Source of the DNA: Erigeron canadensis
Taxonomy: Eukaryota > Streptophyta > Magnoliopsida > Asterales > Asteraceae
Assembly (NCBI RefSeq): GCF_010389155.1
Contig: NC_057763.1
Location: 41,150,645-41,214,644, forward strand
Length of the DNA stretch: 64,000 nt
Reading direction: 5' to 3'
Below the pieces are notes generated by a model, which was given only the letters and a program-made list of their open reading frames with translations, made no database searches and was not told where the DNA came from. Position 1 is the stretch's first letter. Every line of letters begins with the position of its first letter. The position numbers and the translations under genes are program-made. Positions 1 through 11,859 of the stretch are shown piece after piece.

Positions 1-1332
1 CACAGTTACTGGAACTTACAGCCTATTAGTATAACTTGATGATGAGTCCACCTCAAATAATAATTTAACTAATAACAATTATTACATACGATTACATATA
101 TATAGAAATGATGGATGGAGAAAGAAGATTGGTACCTGAAGATGGTGAATGAATCTAGTAGTCCAGTCAGGGATAAGATGATGAAGTATAGGAGGGGATA
201 CCTACTGGGAAAGACGGGAATCCGGATCCTGTGGGTGTGTGTGTTTTTGGACAAATTAACGACTGGATCCACAATAATAAATCTTTCTCATTTACTATTT
301 TAGATTTTACATTTTTCATAATTTAATTTTATAGAGACTTTAGTGTTACAAACAAATTATAAAACAAAAATTTACAAACTTGGGTTCTTACACGAATAGA
401 TTTTTTAAAGTTTTAAAAAATAATCTTTCGGTCGCTTCAATTTTAACTTGTACGTATTTTACTTTCAACTTTGACCGTAAATTTTTTTTTTTATGTTAAC
501 ATTTTATATAAAATATATGAACAGATTAAAGTTTAAACCTACTTTTCATTGATATAACCTGTTATTAACCATAAATAAAGATATTTATAATCAAAATTAA
601 ATAAAATAAAAAATTAACAAATCAAAAATAAACATTTAATAATATAAGATGGAATGAGCACATGTTAAAAAATAAATGTAATTTTTGTTATTGATAGATA
701 ATAGTTTGATATTGAAATAATAAATCAATTAGAAAATAAAATAAATAGAGAAGTGAGAATTATTGTTATTGTCACATAAGATTTATTTAAAAACTATTTT
801 TATAATATAACTTTTTACTATTATTATTATAAAGATAAAAATCTGCATCCTTTTGAAAAGGTTATTAAGTATTATTTAAAAAGTATTCTTTTATTTGTTG
901 TTTTTTTAATGTTAGATTAGTTATCTGATTGTTAGCATGAGTAATAAAATAAATTTAAAAAATGGAAAATGACTAATTCTTTTTAATAAAATAGTTTAAA
1001 AATTCTCTTAACACTCTAAGAAGGTGATATGTGATATCCATTAATTCTCTTTTCTAATTTTGCTCATTGATTTTTCCATATGGTACCACCGATAGTTAAG
1101 AGGATTTTTAGAATATTTTATTAAGAAAATTAAATAATTGTTTAACCATACTAGATGCTAAACGCGTAACACCAATGAAAGATTTAATTAGTCATGTAAA
1201 TGATAGATCTAAGTTTTATGATTTCCAAGGAATAAAATTATTTAAAAAAAAAATAAAAAACTCATTGTAAAAGCCAGTCCACAAAATGTCAAAAATCATC
1301 TTCTTCAAAAACTTAAAACAAAGGTGATTGGA
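1..1332. other. AT-rich intergenic region upstream of RAD51C
   Basis: I see no supported gene here. Short open frames around 69-303 lie on both strands, have no recognisable domain and overlap each other. The rest is very AT-rich and riddled with stops. The last ~100 bases hold the RAD51C proximal promoter and leader. Confidence 0.5.
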
Positions 1333-1344
1333 TTGGCGGGAAAA
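1333..1344 (-). promoter_or_regulatory. E2F-type site in the RAD51C proximal promoter/leader
   Basis: The + strand reads TTGGCGGGAAAA, which on the other strand is TTTTCCCGCCAA, a match to the E2F consensus TTTCCCGC. It ends 11 bases before the RAD51C start codon. E2F/DP factors drive S-phase genes and several recombination-repair genes in plants. Control of RAD51C by this site is an inference from motif and position. Confidence 0.65.
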
Positions 1345-1355
1345 TTGAGAGAAAA

Positions 1356-4300
1356 ATGGAGGTGGTGAAATTGCCGTTAGCAGCATCGCAGAAAGGGAAA
1401 TTAATATCTGCAGGCTACACTTCCATTGCTTCCCTTTCTTCTATCCCCCCTTCTCAGCTTTCCAGAGGTCTACTTTTTTCACTTTATCCTCTTTTTTTTT
1501 TTCTTCCTTTTTTATAAAAAAAAAGATTTTGCTCACCAACTGTTTGATAAAATGTCTACTTAACTATCATCACTTTTTTTTTCATTATTAATATTATCGT
1601 TATTGTTATTATAAATGTTATTGTGTTATTTGAACTAAGGTTTTGTGTTACAGCTTACAAGTGTTTATTGATAGAGTTAACAGTGTAGGCGGGTGTAAAC
1701 AAGGTTTTTGTAAGGTGCTTATTTGTCGCCAAAAGTTGTATCATTTTTTTTACACAAATGATGTGGGAGTCTCTTGAGAATAAAGAAGTTACTACATTGA
1801 TGTGTGAATGTGATTATACACACATGTAACTGTAATCCCTAGACAAAGTCTTTACCCATTACTCTTATAGGGTTAGAATCAAGTGCTAGTTTAATTTTCT
1901 TTTAGCTTACAGTATTTTCTTGAGTAGTTTCTTTTGATGGTAATAACAATTAAGGGTTGGTTATAAAAGCTCTATTATCATGCACGGGTCACGGGCTATA
2001 TCTGATTAGCATGTGTTCTAAGGCAGTGATAACTGATATACCCCATTAGAGATTTTCTTTTTCGTCAACGTTACTACGTTAGTAATAAGGGGGCCTAAAT
2101 TTCCCTTTCGGCCCTTGTGTTTAGTCTTTTTACCAGGGTTTCAAAAATTAATAACTATGGCATATATGGCATACATAATTTAGAAGAAAGAAGTTCTTAT
2201 TCGTTACTTTTATTGAGAATAAGCAACAAAAATTAGTCCTTTTTACAAGAAATAACATAAAAGGTTTATTTTCCTAATTTGTTATTCAAACTTATCATAA
2301 CAAATATCCTGTAACAATTACATCTCATAGTCATTCAGTTTATGTGTGCTCTGCATACCAGTCACTTGGACATTGCTGTCCATATTTTGATCGTGACTGA
2401 TGTATATGTATATGCAAGATGACATGGAATAAGGGTTCCAGAGAACCTGTCGTCTGTACAAACAACTTAATAAGGCTCTATTGTGATAACCAAAATATAT
2501 TGAATTTGACTAACATTTTGTTCAAGATTGCATTCTTCAGATTTCAAAGGATTCTCTTATTCATCTAATTCACATCTGATAGCATCATAGTTGGCCTCTA
2601 TTCCATCGAACCGTTATGTGAAAGTCAAATTGACTATATACATTGCAAGTTGGGCATGATCTTTAGTTATGCATTAACTTGAGTCTTGAGGAGAAGTGAA
2701 ATTTAGCATGTATATTCTAGTTTTGGACTGTATATCCTAATTTAGCATGTACATCCTAGTTTTGGACACCCAGGGCCCATTGGAGCCATCTTTAACGTAC
2801 AATATATTGCCAGAGCACCTCTTTCTGTGGTTGTTGCAAACTTGCAATATATTGTATGTTACTTCCAGCATAACAATTTCCTTCATTTTTTTTGTTGCAT
2901 ACATTGAAACAGAACTGAAAATCTCAGAAACGGAGGCACTTGAAATTCTAAAGAATGTATCAGATGGTACAAGGTTGGAGAGCACCAGTAGCAGTCTTAC
3001 TATTGTCAATGGTATGCCCTCTTAGTTAGATTCTTTATAGTTAATCACTATATATATTGCTCTACACAAAGATTCAGCAGAATAAATTGTGAAACCTCTA
3101 CCTTTAATGCACTAAACTGTATGATTGTGAATTTGTGATTGTGGTAACCATTTCGTGTAGGCGCCCAGAGTGCCTGGGATATGCTGCAGGAAGAAGAAAC
3201 CCTGATGCGTATTACTACATCATGTGCTGATTTGGATAACATTTTGGGTGGAGGAATAAGCTGCAAAGAAGTGACTGAAATTGGTTCGTTATTTCAGATA
3301 CTTTTTTAGTCAATTTTGATTCTTTTAATGATCTGTGGTTTTTGTTCGCTTCCTGATTAGGTGGAGTTCCAGGCATCGGTAAAACACAACTCGGGTATAA
3401 GTTAGCAGTTGTCTTTTGTCGGTCATGTTGTTTGCGTTTCTTATCGTGTTGCTAACACGAGATACAGAATTCAACTTGCAGTAAATGTTCAGATCCCGTA
3501 TGATTATGGTGGACTTGGAGGCAAGGCCATTTACATAGGTAAGTTTCCAGTCCGTTGTGTATCTACCTTTTAACACTTACCATAAGTCTGTTTTTATGTC
3601 GTTTTATGAAAGCCTAACATTGTGTCTTCTGATCTTAGATACCGAAGGTAGCTTCATGGTTGAACGTGCTTTACAAATTGCAGAAGCTTGTGGTGATGAC
3701 ATGGTAGAATACAGTCGTTTGTATCACAAGGGATCTCAAGCATGTGAAGTTAAGATGCAGCCCAAAGATTTTCTTGAGAATATATTTTACTTTCGTGTAT
3801 GCAGTTATACCGAGCAAATTGCTCTCATCAATTACTTAGAGAAGTTCATCACAGAGCATAAAGATGTATATACCAGTACTCTTTTAGGAGACTTCTTCAC
3901 ATATGTTATGGCCCTTAATACAATTGTCTATGTTATATTTACAGGTTAAGGTGGTTATAATTGATAGCATCACATTTCACTTCCGTCAAGATTTTGATGA
4001 CATGGCTCTCAGGACAAGAGTACTTGGTGGAATGGCCTTGAAGTTGATGAAACTTGCCACAAAATTTGGAGTTGCGGTAAGATAATGTCCCATATCACTT
4101 CTCTTATAAGATCCCTGGGATGTTTTAGTAAGTCATTCCTAAATCTTAATTAATCGCAGTTCCATTCCTTTGTGGTTATTCTGAGCCGGTAGTATTCATT
4201 TAAAGCTATAGTCCTGTAATCCTATGTAGATGGTGTATTTATTTTGATTCTTTCTTTTGTGCAGATTGTTCTCTTAAATCAAGTGACCACCAAGTACTCA

Positions 4301-5880
4301 GACGGCTCATTCCATTTAGCCCTTGCACTCGGTAACTTGTTAAACTAAGGGATAATGACCTGTGAGTGTAGCTAACTAAGCCAAAATGTCTATGTAATGT
4401 AACCATCTTTAAAGCCGTCTATGCAATGCAACGAAAAACGTATTTGTGTCTATGTGATGTATGTAACCGGCTAATCTATAGGTTACCGGTCACCAATTTT
4501 TTTCCTTTTATTTTTATAATATGTGGTTTGCTGAGGTGGAGCTTTGACCCAATATGTATTACCCGAAATCATATCTATATCTCTGGTATTCCATTCATCC
4601 TTCCATTCCACAATATGTACTACTCGAAATCTATAAACCCTAATAACACCTTCACAATCCCAACCCGATTCCACCTTCACATTCTCACAAAATCATATAT
4701 ATATATATATATACACACACACATATATCAGAATGACAATAAAGCTGAGAGATGAGAGTGAGGTGGTGGTGTGTGGTGGTGCAAGTGATTACCGATAGTA
4801 GTGGTGGTTCGTGGTGGTGCCTCGTGAAGAGACAAAACAATTGCTGCTGTTGCTTCTTGTTTTATAAACCTCGCAGCCGCCAACAAAAATTGTCGCTGGA
4901 ATTACGGTGGGGGAGATCTATAGGTGTGTATGTATAGATCTAAATGTATATAAATCGGAGTATGTATAGATGTATATGTATATATATTAATAGGAATATG
5001 TATAGGTCTATGGCCAAATTTTTCTTACGGTGATGATGGGGCTGCTGCTCTTCCACCGCCACCCTTGTTGCCGTTGACCGGAATTTTTCATCGGTGCCAC
5101 ACTGCCACCACAATAGTAATCAAAATTCATTGGTAATCTTGTCTACGATAATCAAGTTAGGGGTTGTGATGAACACAAAGTTCTGAGCTTACTATTTCTT
5201 CCTCACCACCAAACTCATATCAACAACATGCTCTTCCTTCCCCACCACTACTCAAGGTCTCACGTTTAATCTGTCAAAAATTCGAAATATGCCTTGAGTT
5301 TGTTGATTTATATCTAGTTTGTGGTTGTTTGGTGATCGGGGAACTAATGGTTGTTTGGGGGAAAATGGATGTATGTGAATATGTCATTGTGTTTTAAGAT
5401 AATATAAAATCTGGGTCAAAGCTCCACCTCAGCAATGGTGATGGGTAACCTATAGATTAGCCGGTTACATGCATCACATACACACAAATACGTTTTTCGT
5501 TGCATTGCATAGACGACTTAAAGATGGTTACATTACATAGACATTTTGGCTTAGCTAGCTACACTCACAGGTCATTATCCGTTAAACTAATTCCAAATGT
5601 CAAATCTTTTCTCATGGAAAACATGAAATACTTTGTTTTCCCTCTGATTGCACAATTTAGCACATTTGTTATATGGGCTGTTCACACTTATTTGATATTT
5701 ACAGGTGATAGTTGGTCGCATGCCTCCACAAACCGGATCATTTTGCATTGGAATGGCAATGAACGCTATGCATACATTGACAAGTCACCCTCTCTCCGAT
5801 CAGCATCTGCACCTTATTCTGTGACAGCCAAGGGAATCAGGAACTCAACTTCAGACAACAAAAGAGTTAAAAACATGTAA
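1356..5880 (+). CDS. RAD51C: DNA repair protein RAD51 homolog 3 (RAD51C)
   Basis: RAD51C is a RecA-fold RAD51 paralogue of the BCDX2 and CX3 complexes, needed for homologous recombination repair and meiosis in the nucleus. Nine exons: 1356-1467, 2913-3011, 3161-3283, 3361-3394, 3468-3538, 3639-3865, 3945-4076, 4265-4331, 5705-5880. They total 1041 nt (346 aa), and all introns are GT-AG. Visible landmarks are an N-terminal helical domain, Walker [10 protein letters not shown] at about residues 113-121, IDTEGSF after it, Walker B KVVIIDSI at about 224-231, and the C-terminal block [10 protein letters not shown]. The C-terminus is basic (NKRVKNM). Arabidopsis RAD51C is slightly longer (about 363 aa), and the start chosen is the first ATG after the E2F-like site. 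Intron 3/4 pieces are very short (about 75 nt). Intron 8 is inflated to 1373 nt by a MULE-like insertion but keeps its splice sites, so the gene looks functional. Intron 1 (1.4 kb) holds a ~40-bp imperfect tandem duplication at 2701-2767 and a small hairpin (arms near 2797 and 2850). Confidence 0.95.
4349..5581. mobile_element. Mutator-like (MULE) non-autonomous element in RAD51C intron 8
   Basis: The element is 1233 bp with terminal inverted repeats of about 180-210 bp. The left arm starts GGGATAATGACCTG and the right arm ends CAGGTCATTATCCG. The arms stay alignable to about 4552 and 5415, except for one ~35-bp indel. It is flanked by a perfect 9-bp direct duplication TTAAACTAA (4340-4348 and 5582-5590). 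Long TIRs, a 9-bp duplication and a GGGATAAT start are diagnostic of Mutator-like elements. The interior has an (AT)n(AC)n microsatellite at about 4696-4726 and GTGGTG/CCACC-rich stretches but no transposase. It could be a Pack-MULE carrying a captured gene piece, but I do not recognise a source. Confidence 0.92.
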
Positions 5881-6480
5881 GTTAATGGCATACTTGGATA
5901 GAGTAACATGTCTTGTTCTGCAAATTTTTTGTATATGATATTATTATAAGCTAAAACCATGTTTTTTTTTAAAGTCCATTACTAGTTGTCCAGGTTAATA
6001 AGTGTACTCACAATATCTATTTAACTAATTAACATTAACGATATTAACATTTTGTATTCTGTATTGTCTTGTAAGAAGATTGCAGGACCAAATTATGAAC
6101 TGTTACAACTTACAAATAACCAAACATAGTGCACTTAAGGGAACTAGTAAATATGATAATCTTAATTACGCATATATTCTTAAGCCAGGCTTTAAGAGTG
6201 AAAATAAAGTGTGATCTTATAATTATTGTTAAAACCAGTGTTGTTATTATTATGATTTATTTGGTGGAGGTTTGGTAGTGGTAGGTGGTGATGAAAGCCT
6301 GAGAGGTTGGTGAAAAAAAGCAATGTTTGACTACTTATCGAAAGAGCATAGTTTCCATGATTTCTTTATGTTTATAAATTACAGATCTAATAGTTTCAGT
6401 TGCTCCAAGAATACCACATACCATTTTAATATACGAGTATCTATATTAAAGTTTAAGTAGTTATGCCTTTGGTGAGTTTT
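5881..6480. other. Intergenic, 3' flank of RAD51C
   Basis: This stretch holds the presumed RAD51C 3' UTR and AT-rich spacer. I see no gene or clear repeat structure. Confidence 0.4.
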
Positions 6481-6489
6481 AATGTAGAA

Positions 6490-6640
6490 GAAGCAACAAC
6501 AACAACAACAGTACTCAATTCCTGTGTAGGGTATGGGGAGGTAAGCTGTAGACAGTCAATGTCTCTACCCTAAGGTAGAGAGACTGCTTCCATAAGGACC
6601 TCCGGCCACAAGGATGTAAGAGTCAGGAAGTTTAAAGTGT
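6490..6640 (+). repeat. Interspersed plant repeat (GGGGAGGTAAGCTGTAGACA type)
   Basis: An (ACA)n run is followed by a stretch with GGGGAGGTAAGCTGTAGACA, then CTACCCTAAGGTAGAGAGAC (a small hairpin) and GCTTCC. This arrangement is a widespread plant interspersed repeat. A degraded second copy lies at 18836-18900. The class (SINE-like or other retroelement tail) cannot be settled from two copies. Confidence 0.5.
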
Positions 6641-7133
6641 TTAGATACCATACTTGTCCGCCGAGAGTGTGAGTTAGTCTGGCTACCTTGGAGGGCAACA
6701 AACATGCGACCTAACAATACCTTAGCACATGTTTGAGCATACATATACATAAATAAACATAATAAACGAATTCACCTACAAGAAACTCAAATAAGTGGTA
6801 AGAAAACAACCAAGATAAAATTACATACAAATAGGAATTGACTGAGACTATAGGGCCCGATGGGCCCAAGAAAGATAGCGATATCTAATTAGTTTACGGA
6901 ACAAAGAAACTTAGGTCGCCTAGCTAACCTAATCCTAAACCTCTCACAGAATTCTCAAAACCACTAAACTAAACCTAGATATCTAGTCTTCTAGGTTATG
7001 TCCTTCGACAGACAAAGCATCATGTAGAAGATTCATCTTTAATGGTAGGATTTTCACATCCTAATTGGTTTTGTTGGGGCTGCCGGCTGCCTCATTAACA
7101 TAGTTTCAGTTGTTTCAAGTCTTCAAACTATTA

Positions 7134-7425
7134 GGTCGCGTTTGTTTCACAGAATTTGATGGAATCTGATAGAATTGGAATTCAATTCCATTCCTTAGTG
7201 CGTTTAGTTGTTCAAAGAAGGAGGAATCTCATTCTGTATGACTGTAAACATTCCATCATTTGATGGAATCTCCATTCCTTAGGGATAGAGGAAGGAATTT
7301 GATTCCTTCCGTCACTTGAATTCTCAAAAAATCAAGAACATTCCGTCAAATTCCATTCCTTCAAATTCCAATTCCTTCGAAAGATTCCATTCCTTCCAAA
7401 AACATTCTGTGAACCAAACGCGCCC
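7134..7425. mobile_element. Tourist-like MITE (PIF/Harbinger type), 292 bp
   Basis: The left end is GGTCGCGTTTGTTTCACAGA and the right end is the inverse of GGGCGCGTTTGGTTCACAGA. The flanking duplication is TTA (7131-7133 and 7426-7428). The inside is largely self-complementary, built from TTCCATTCC/GGAATGG motifs. Imperfect GGGC-start TIRs and a 3-bp TTA duplication are the PIF/Harbinger hallmark. It has no coding capacity. Confidence 0.88.
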
Positions 7426-8195
7426 TTAGTGCCCTAAGTGGGACGCCCAATTTGGTCAGGATTAACATAAATAGTGTCCGAATCCTTAGCATTTTACATT
7501 TTTACTAGCTTTTTCATTGAAATTTAGAAATTTATAATAATACTTATGAATCTTAACTCAAGTGAAAGTAACTTTAGTTAGTTAAAGAGGCACTTTCTGT
7601 TTATCAATATCCTTTCTTTTTGGAATATTGTCATGTAAATTCTATACCGCAATTTTATACAATTTTGGTATGTCTTTTTAATCCATGGAACATGTTCCTG
7701 ACTGATATTTTGTTACATGTTAACCGGGCTTAACCCAAACGACATAAACATTGCATTGCTGCTATATGGTAGTAGGATTCACAAATGCTTTGAGCCTTTG
7801 ATAGTCTAGAAATAAATTCGTTAGACAGATATAAAGCTATATGTATGTATATGATGATGATTGTATAATTTTGTATTTGTGACCCAATTTCCGTTCTCAA
7901 GAGACATGTTTATAAAACGTCTTTACATGGCATGCAAAACACAAGGTCATTGGCTAATTGCTGATGTAAATATGTGGCCGTCACTTAGTTATTTATTAGA
8001 TTTTAGATCTGTATCAAATACATAGGTTTTACAACATCATCAATATAAAAATTAGTATATAAAACAAAAAAAAAAAATACTTATACGTTCAATGCAAAAT
8101 TATATATATATATATTAAAAACAAAGTCTCGTAATCCATGCAAAGAATAGTAACTTTGTGTTTTTTATTTTATTTTATTTTGGTGGGGTCCATAT

Positions 8196-8360
8196 ATTCA
8201 TTTTTTTTATACTATTATTTTTTACCTTTTTCTATTAAAACGGTTAAATTTTTATCACCACAAGTTTATGTAACTTTATTCATTGTTTTTTATACTATTA
8301 TTTTTTACCTTTTTCTATTAAAACGGTTAAATTTTTATCACCACAAATTTATGTAACTTT
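8196..8360 (+). repeat. Direct tandem duplication, ~83-bp unit
   Basis: Two near-identical units (8196-8277 and 8278-8360) start ATTCATT and contain TTACCTTTTTCTATTAAAAC and TTTTTATCACCACAA. More diverged relatives seem to continue to about 8660 (for example GGTTAAGTTTTTTTCACTG near 8508). The small open frame across it is only the repeat read in phase, and there is no sign of a protein. Confidence 0.8.
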
Positions 8361-8660
8361 TTCAAACCTTTTTATTTTATTTTATTTCTTTTAAAGTTAT
8401 TTTACACCAAAAGCTTTGCTATTTTATAATTTTACATTAAGGATTTCATTTAAACTGTATGGGTTTCATTTTCACACAAAAGTAATTTTTACCCTTTTTT
8501 AAAAAATGGTTAAGTTTTTTTCACTGTAAATTTATTTAACGTTTTTTATTTTTATTTTCTTTTAAAATCATTGTATATGAAAAGATTTAATCTCTTACAA
8601 TTTTATAGTAAGAATTTCATTTTAAACTGTACCGGTTTTACTTTCACAAAAAAGTTTTAA

Positions 8661-9441
8661 TATTCCTTTTTTCACATGGGCATGCCACCTTCATTTATTT
8701 TTACCATTTGTTTTTTTTTAACCATCAGATGAATACTACATGTTCCCTTTAAAAAAATTGTGTCTTTTAACTCCCGGCTCATGAACCCATAATTATTTGT
8801 AAAACATAAACTCATCGTATAATATTAAATATATTTTTATTGTCATTTTTTTCTATTATTGTTTTTAATATTATACCAATCTTCTAAAAACGTCGTTATC
8901 GGTATTAATATAGTTATCGTTCGCTTGATCACTGGATGATGAAACAAAGTAACAGTAATATTAATGATCCATACAATTTGAGGGTTAATTAATTCTTTCA
9001 CAAATTTAGTCATTGTCTTAGTTATAAATCTTAGATATTATCATCTTAGTATGATCAAACTATTCCTTGTTTTTATCGACATACCTTGTAATTTATAACA
9101 GTTTAAGGACGATTACTTCATGTTGTTAATAATTTAATGTGTCATATTATATGCTTTCATATAATCGCAGCCATGAGCAATGACAATATTACCCCGACAA
9201 AACTTATTTTTATATGTCAAATTGTTTCCATCTGTCTTGTATAATAATAGATTATAACATATGATATATAATCGATCATTATAAATGGTCAACCATCAGA
9301 TATTAGAGTACTTATGAGAAATAAAAATAAAAAGTTAACAACTCATCTATGCTCTCTTAAAACTATTTTCCCTCACCACATTTTTAACTTACAATTATCC
9401 TAACAAATAAAACGCTTAAAACGTATAATCTATCAAAAATA
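8661..9441. other. AT-rich intergenic spacer
   Basis: No gene, long repeat or terminal-repeat structure is visible here. The sequence is low-complexity AT-rich DNA. Confidence 0.4.
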
Positions 9442-9786
9442 TCTTTACTACTTTATAAAAATTATCATACTCTCTCTCTCATATTAATTTTCAACACTTT
9501 CTCTCATAAAATGTCCCATGCGAATTAATTAATTTGCACTCTTTTATTCATTAATTTAAACATCTCCACTTAAAATACCTATAATATTCTTAATAAAATA
9601 ATTAACATTTTACAACATAAACTCATCAACTCCTAAAATCACTACACTACCCCATTTACAGTAATTATTTTTACAATAAACCACAACGTCACCACCTGTC
9701 GCACCACTACCACTACCAACCGCCGCCGCCACCACCACACCGTTCCACCATCACACCGCCGCCGCATTGCATGGGTAAAATGTTAG
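9442..9786 (+). mobile_element. Short non-autonomous Helitron-like element, degenerate
   Basis: It begins after an A with TCTTTACTACTTTATAAAAA. It ends in a CACC/CCGCCG-rich tail, then GCCGCATTGCATGGG and a terminal TTAG followed by T. The start and the GC-rich 3' tail match the better-preserved copies at 18981-19252 and 51511-51788. The terminal CTRR is altered to TTAG, so this copy is old. Confidence 0.5.
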
Positions 9787-9810
9787 TCTTTAATAAACTA
9801 ATTTAAAATA

Positions 9811-9982
9811 TCTATCTTTTACGGAGTAACTTTTAAAATAACCACATTGTTCTTTTTTACATTAATTATATTTACATAACTACATCAATAACTTACACTA
9901 CTCACCACCACCACTAGGCACCGCTACAATCACATCGCCGCCGTTATCACCATCATCAACGTATCGCGCAGAATGTATCTAG
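9811..9982 (+). mobile_element. Short non-autonomous Helitron-like element
   Basis: It starts TCTATCTTTTACGGAG after an A. It ends in a CACCACCACTAGGCACCGC-rich tail and GTATCGCGCAGAATGTATCTAG, followed by T. A 5' TC, a 3' CTAG and insertion between A and T fit Helitrons. It lies only 24 bp after the preceding element, so the two may be one rearranged insertion. Confidence 0.5.
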
Positions 9983-11859
9983 TTTCAGGCTTCCAACTAA
10001 AAGGTATATAAATAAAGTGTTAAGTATGAATTTTCGGTAAAATAGAAGGTGTTTTAGAGTTTTTTATTTCTTTAAGAACTTAATATATATGAAAATTATT
10101 TCTCTCTTGCAATTCACATAATAAACTTTTTTCCACAATAATTCTTTTGATTTTTGTTGTCACGCATTGCACAGACAATACTGAGTAATTGTTAGTCCGT
10201 ATTGCTAAGGAAGTTTTTGAATAGAATTAGAAAATATACACATGCATTTCCTTGTAAAATAATTTATCATTTTATGATATTTCACCAAAACCAGTCAATA
10301 AATACACGCTATCACCTACTTCGTCAAACAAAGCCAATAATTAAAAAGTACCTAAATAGAACGCATAAACATAAATAAAGGAAAAGCACTATGATTGTTG
10401 CGCATTTGATTGTTACGGTTTTAAAAGTCATGCTAATTGGTTTGGTATTTGGTAGCTCTAAGATGTGCTACTAATTACGAGTAAGACTTTGATGATTAAA
10501 AGGAAACCTGATCAATTTTATTTATTTTATCCTATGATAGGGTATCTTCTAAATCCACTATGTGGGTCTCGGAGGTGAGTTTTTCCTAAGGTATCGGGTT
10601 CGATTATTGGGTTTCTTATCTCAACGTATTTTCTATGAGGAGGGGTTGAAAGTCCAGCAAATCGCTGGTTAATATTGTCTCCAACACGTCTGAATCGAAA
10701 CTAACTCCATAAAACAAAATTTTACTTAAGATACCCAAAACGTGGGAAAAAATAATTTAGACACGAACATACCATTTATCATTAAAAAAAATACTCGTAA
10801 AACAATATTTTTAATAAATTTTATATTTAAACTGTAAAAATTATATTATTCATTCTATTTTAACAGACGTATTTGTTTAAAGATGGATTTTGTAGCAAAA
10901 ATGTTAAATTTAAAATTATTAATAAAAGTAGAGCACTTTGTTACTTTTGTACATGATGCACGCCCTATCATATAAAGGATTCGAGATTTATAACATTTTC
11001 CTTATTAATATTATTATCAATAACTTTGTTTACGATTATTTTTGTCAAGGGTGGCAATGGTAGGTGATTAAGGGAGTTCGGGGTAAAAGTATATAGTACT
11101 AGTTACAGTAATAGTTTCATTTTTTAAAAATGGCTATAATTAAAGTTAGACCATCCTTTTGTGTGATTTTAGTATGACTTTTTTTCCTTTTATCTATCCA
11201 AACACCGAAGAATCTATAGCCAAAAACCTAAATTATGTTTTGATATATTCACGTAATTAACAACCTTACCTTGACATTTCTAAAGGTTTCAAGGTTACCA
11301 TGGAGCATAACTTATGCATGTTAAAAATAGTCCATATGGTACATGTCCCTGAACTCCAAATCAAGCCAAATACTTCTCTTAAAAACTTGAACCGAAGTCA
11401 ATCAAATTAAAAAATTCTTGAGCTTACATAGGGTGATAGAAACACATTTTACTCATAAGTCATGATATAGTAAGTTAGTAATTTCTTATTTTTAGGTATA
11501 TAGCATTAAACCACAAATAACAAAATGGCATATACCTTTAATAGTCCTAAACAATTTTATAAGTTTCTAACACAACATCAAAACAATCCAAATATCCAAA
11601 AACCAACTTGGCAATTGAAGGCAAAACATACATTTCCTACCCTCACTCAATGGCTAAGATCATTTTACCAACTTCATCCAAGGGTCCATCTCATCCTTAT
11701 TCACCTCAACCACCCCTCTCCAATCTCTCAATATTTCAATCCAAAATTTCCAAAAAAAATATACATAAACTTTTTAAATAAAGCCCCTTTCATTTCTCTC
11801 TATAATAACAAGAATCTCCCAAACCATAGTTTCTCCCTCAAAATTAAAAAAACAGAGCC
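9983..11859. other. Intergenic region and transketolase promoter
   Basis: No gene is supported here. At 10545-10690 a moderately GC-rich patch contains GGTATCGGGTTCGATTATTG, resembling a tRNA box B (GGTTCGANNC), and may be a decayed SINE. The last ~350 bases are the transketolase promoter and leader, with a TATA-like TTTAAATAAAG near 11772 and a CT-rich leader. An open frame at 11525-11902 overlaps the transketolase start in another frame and looks fortuitous. Confidence 0.45.

Noticed and set aside
1..300. Overlapping open frames of 62 and 67 codons on both strands
   Set aside because: No recognisable content; a leader exon of a gene to the left is possible but cannot be supported from this sequence.
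4426..4937. Open frames of 109 and 61 codons inside the MULE
   Set aside because: They cross the terminal inverted repeat and a microsatellite, and show no transposase or captured-domain similarity that I can recognise.
8138..8356. 72-codon hydrophobic open frame
   Set aside because: It is only the 83-bp tandem repeat read in phase; the protein repeats exactly with the DNA.
10600..10620. GGGTTCGATTATTGG, a box B-like sequence that could mark a tRNA gene
   Set aside because: There is no matching acceptor stem, anticodon arm or box A at the right distance. At best it is a SINE remnant.
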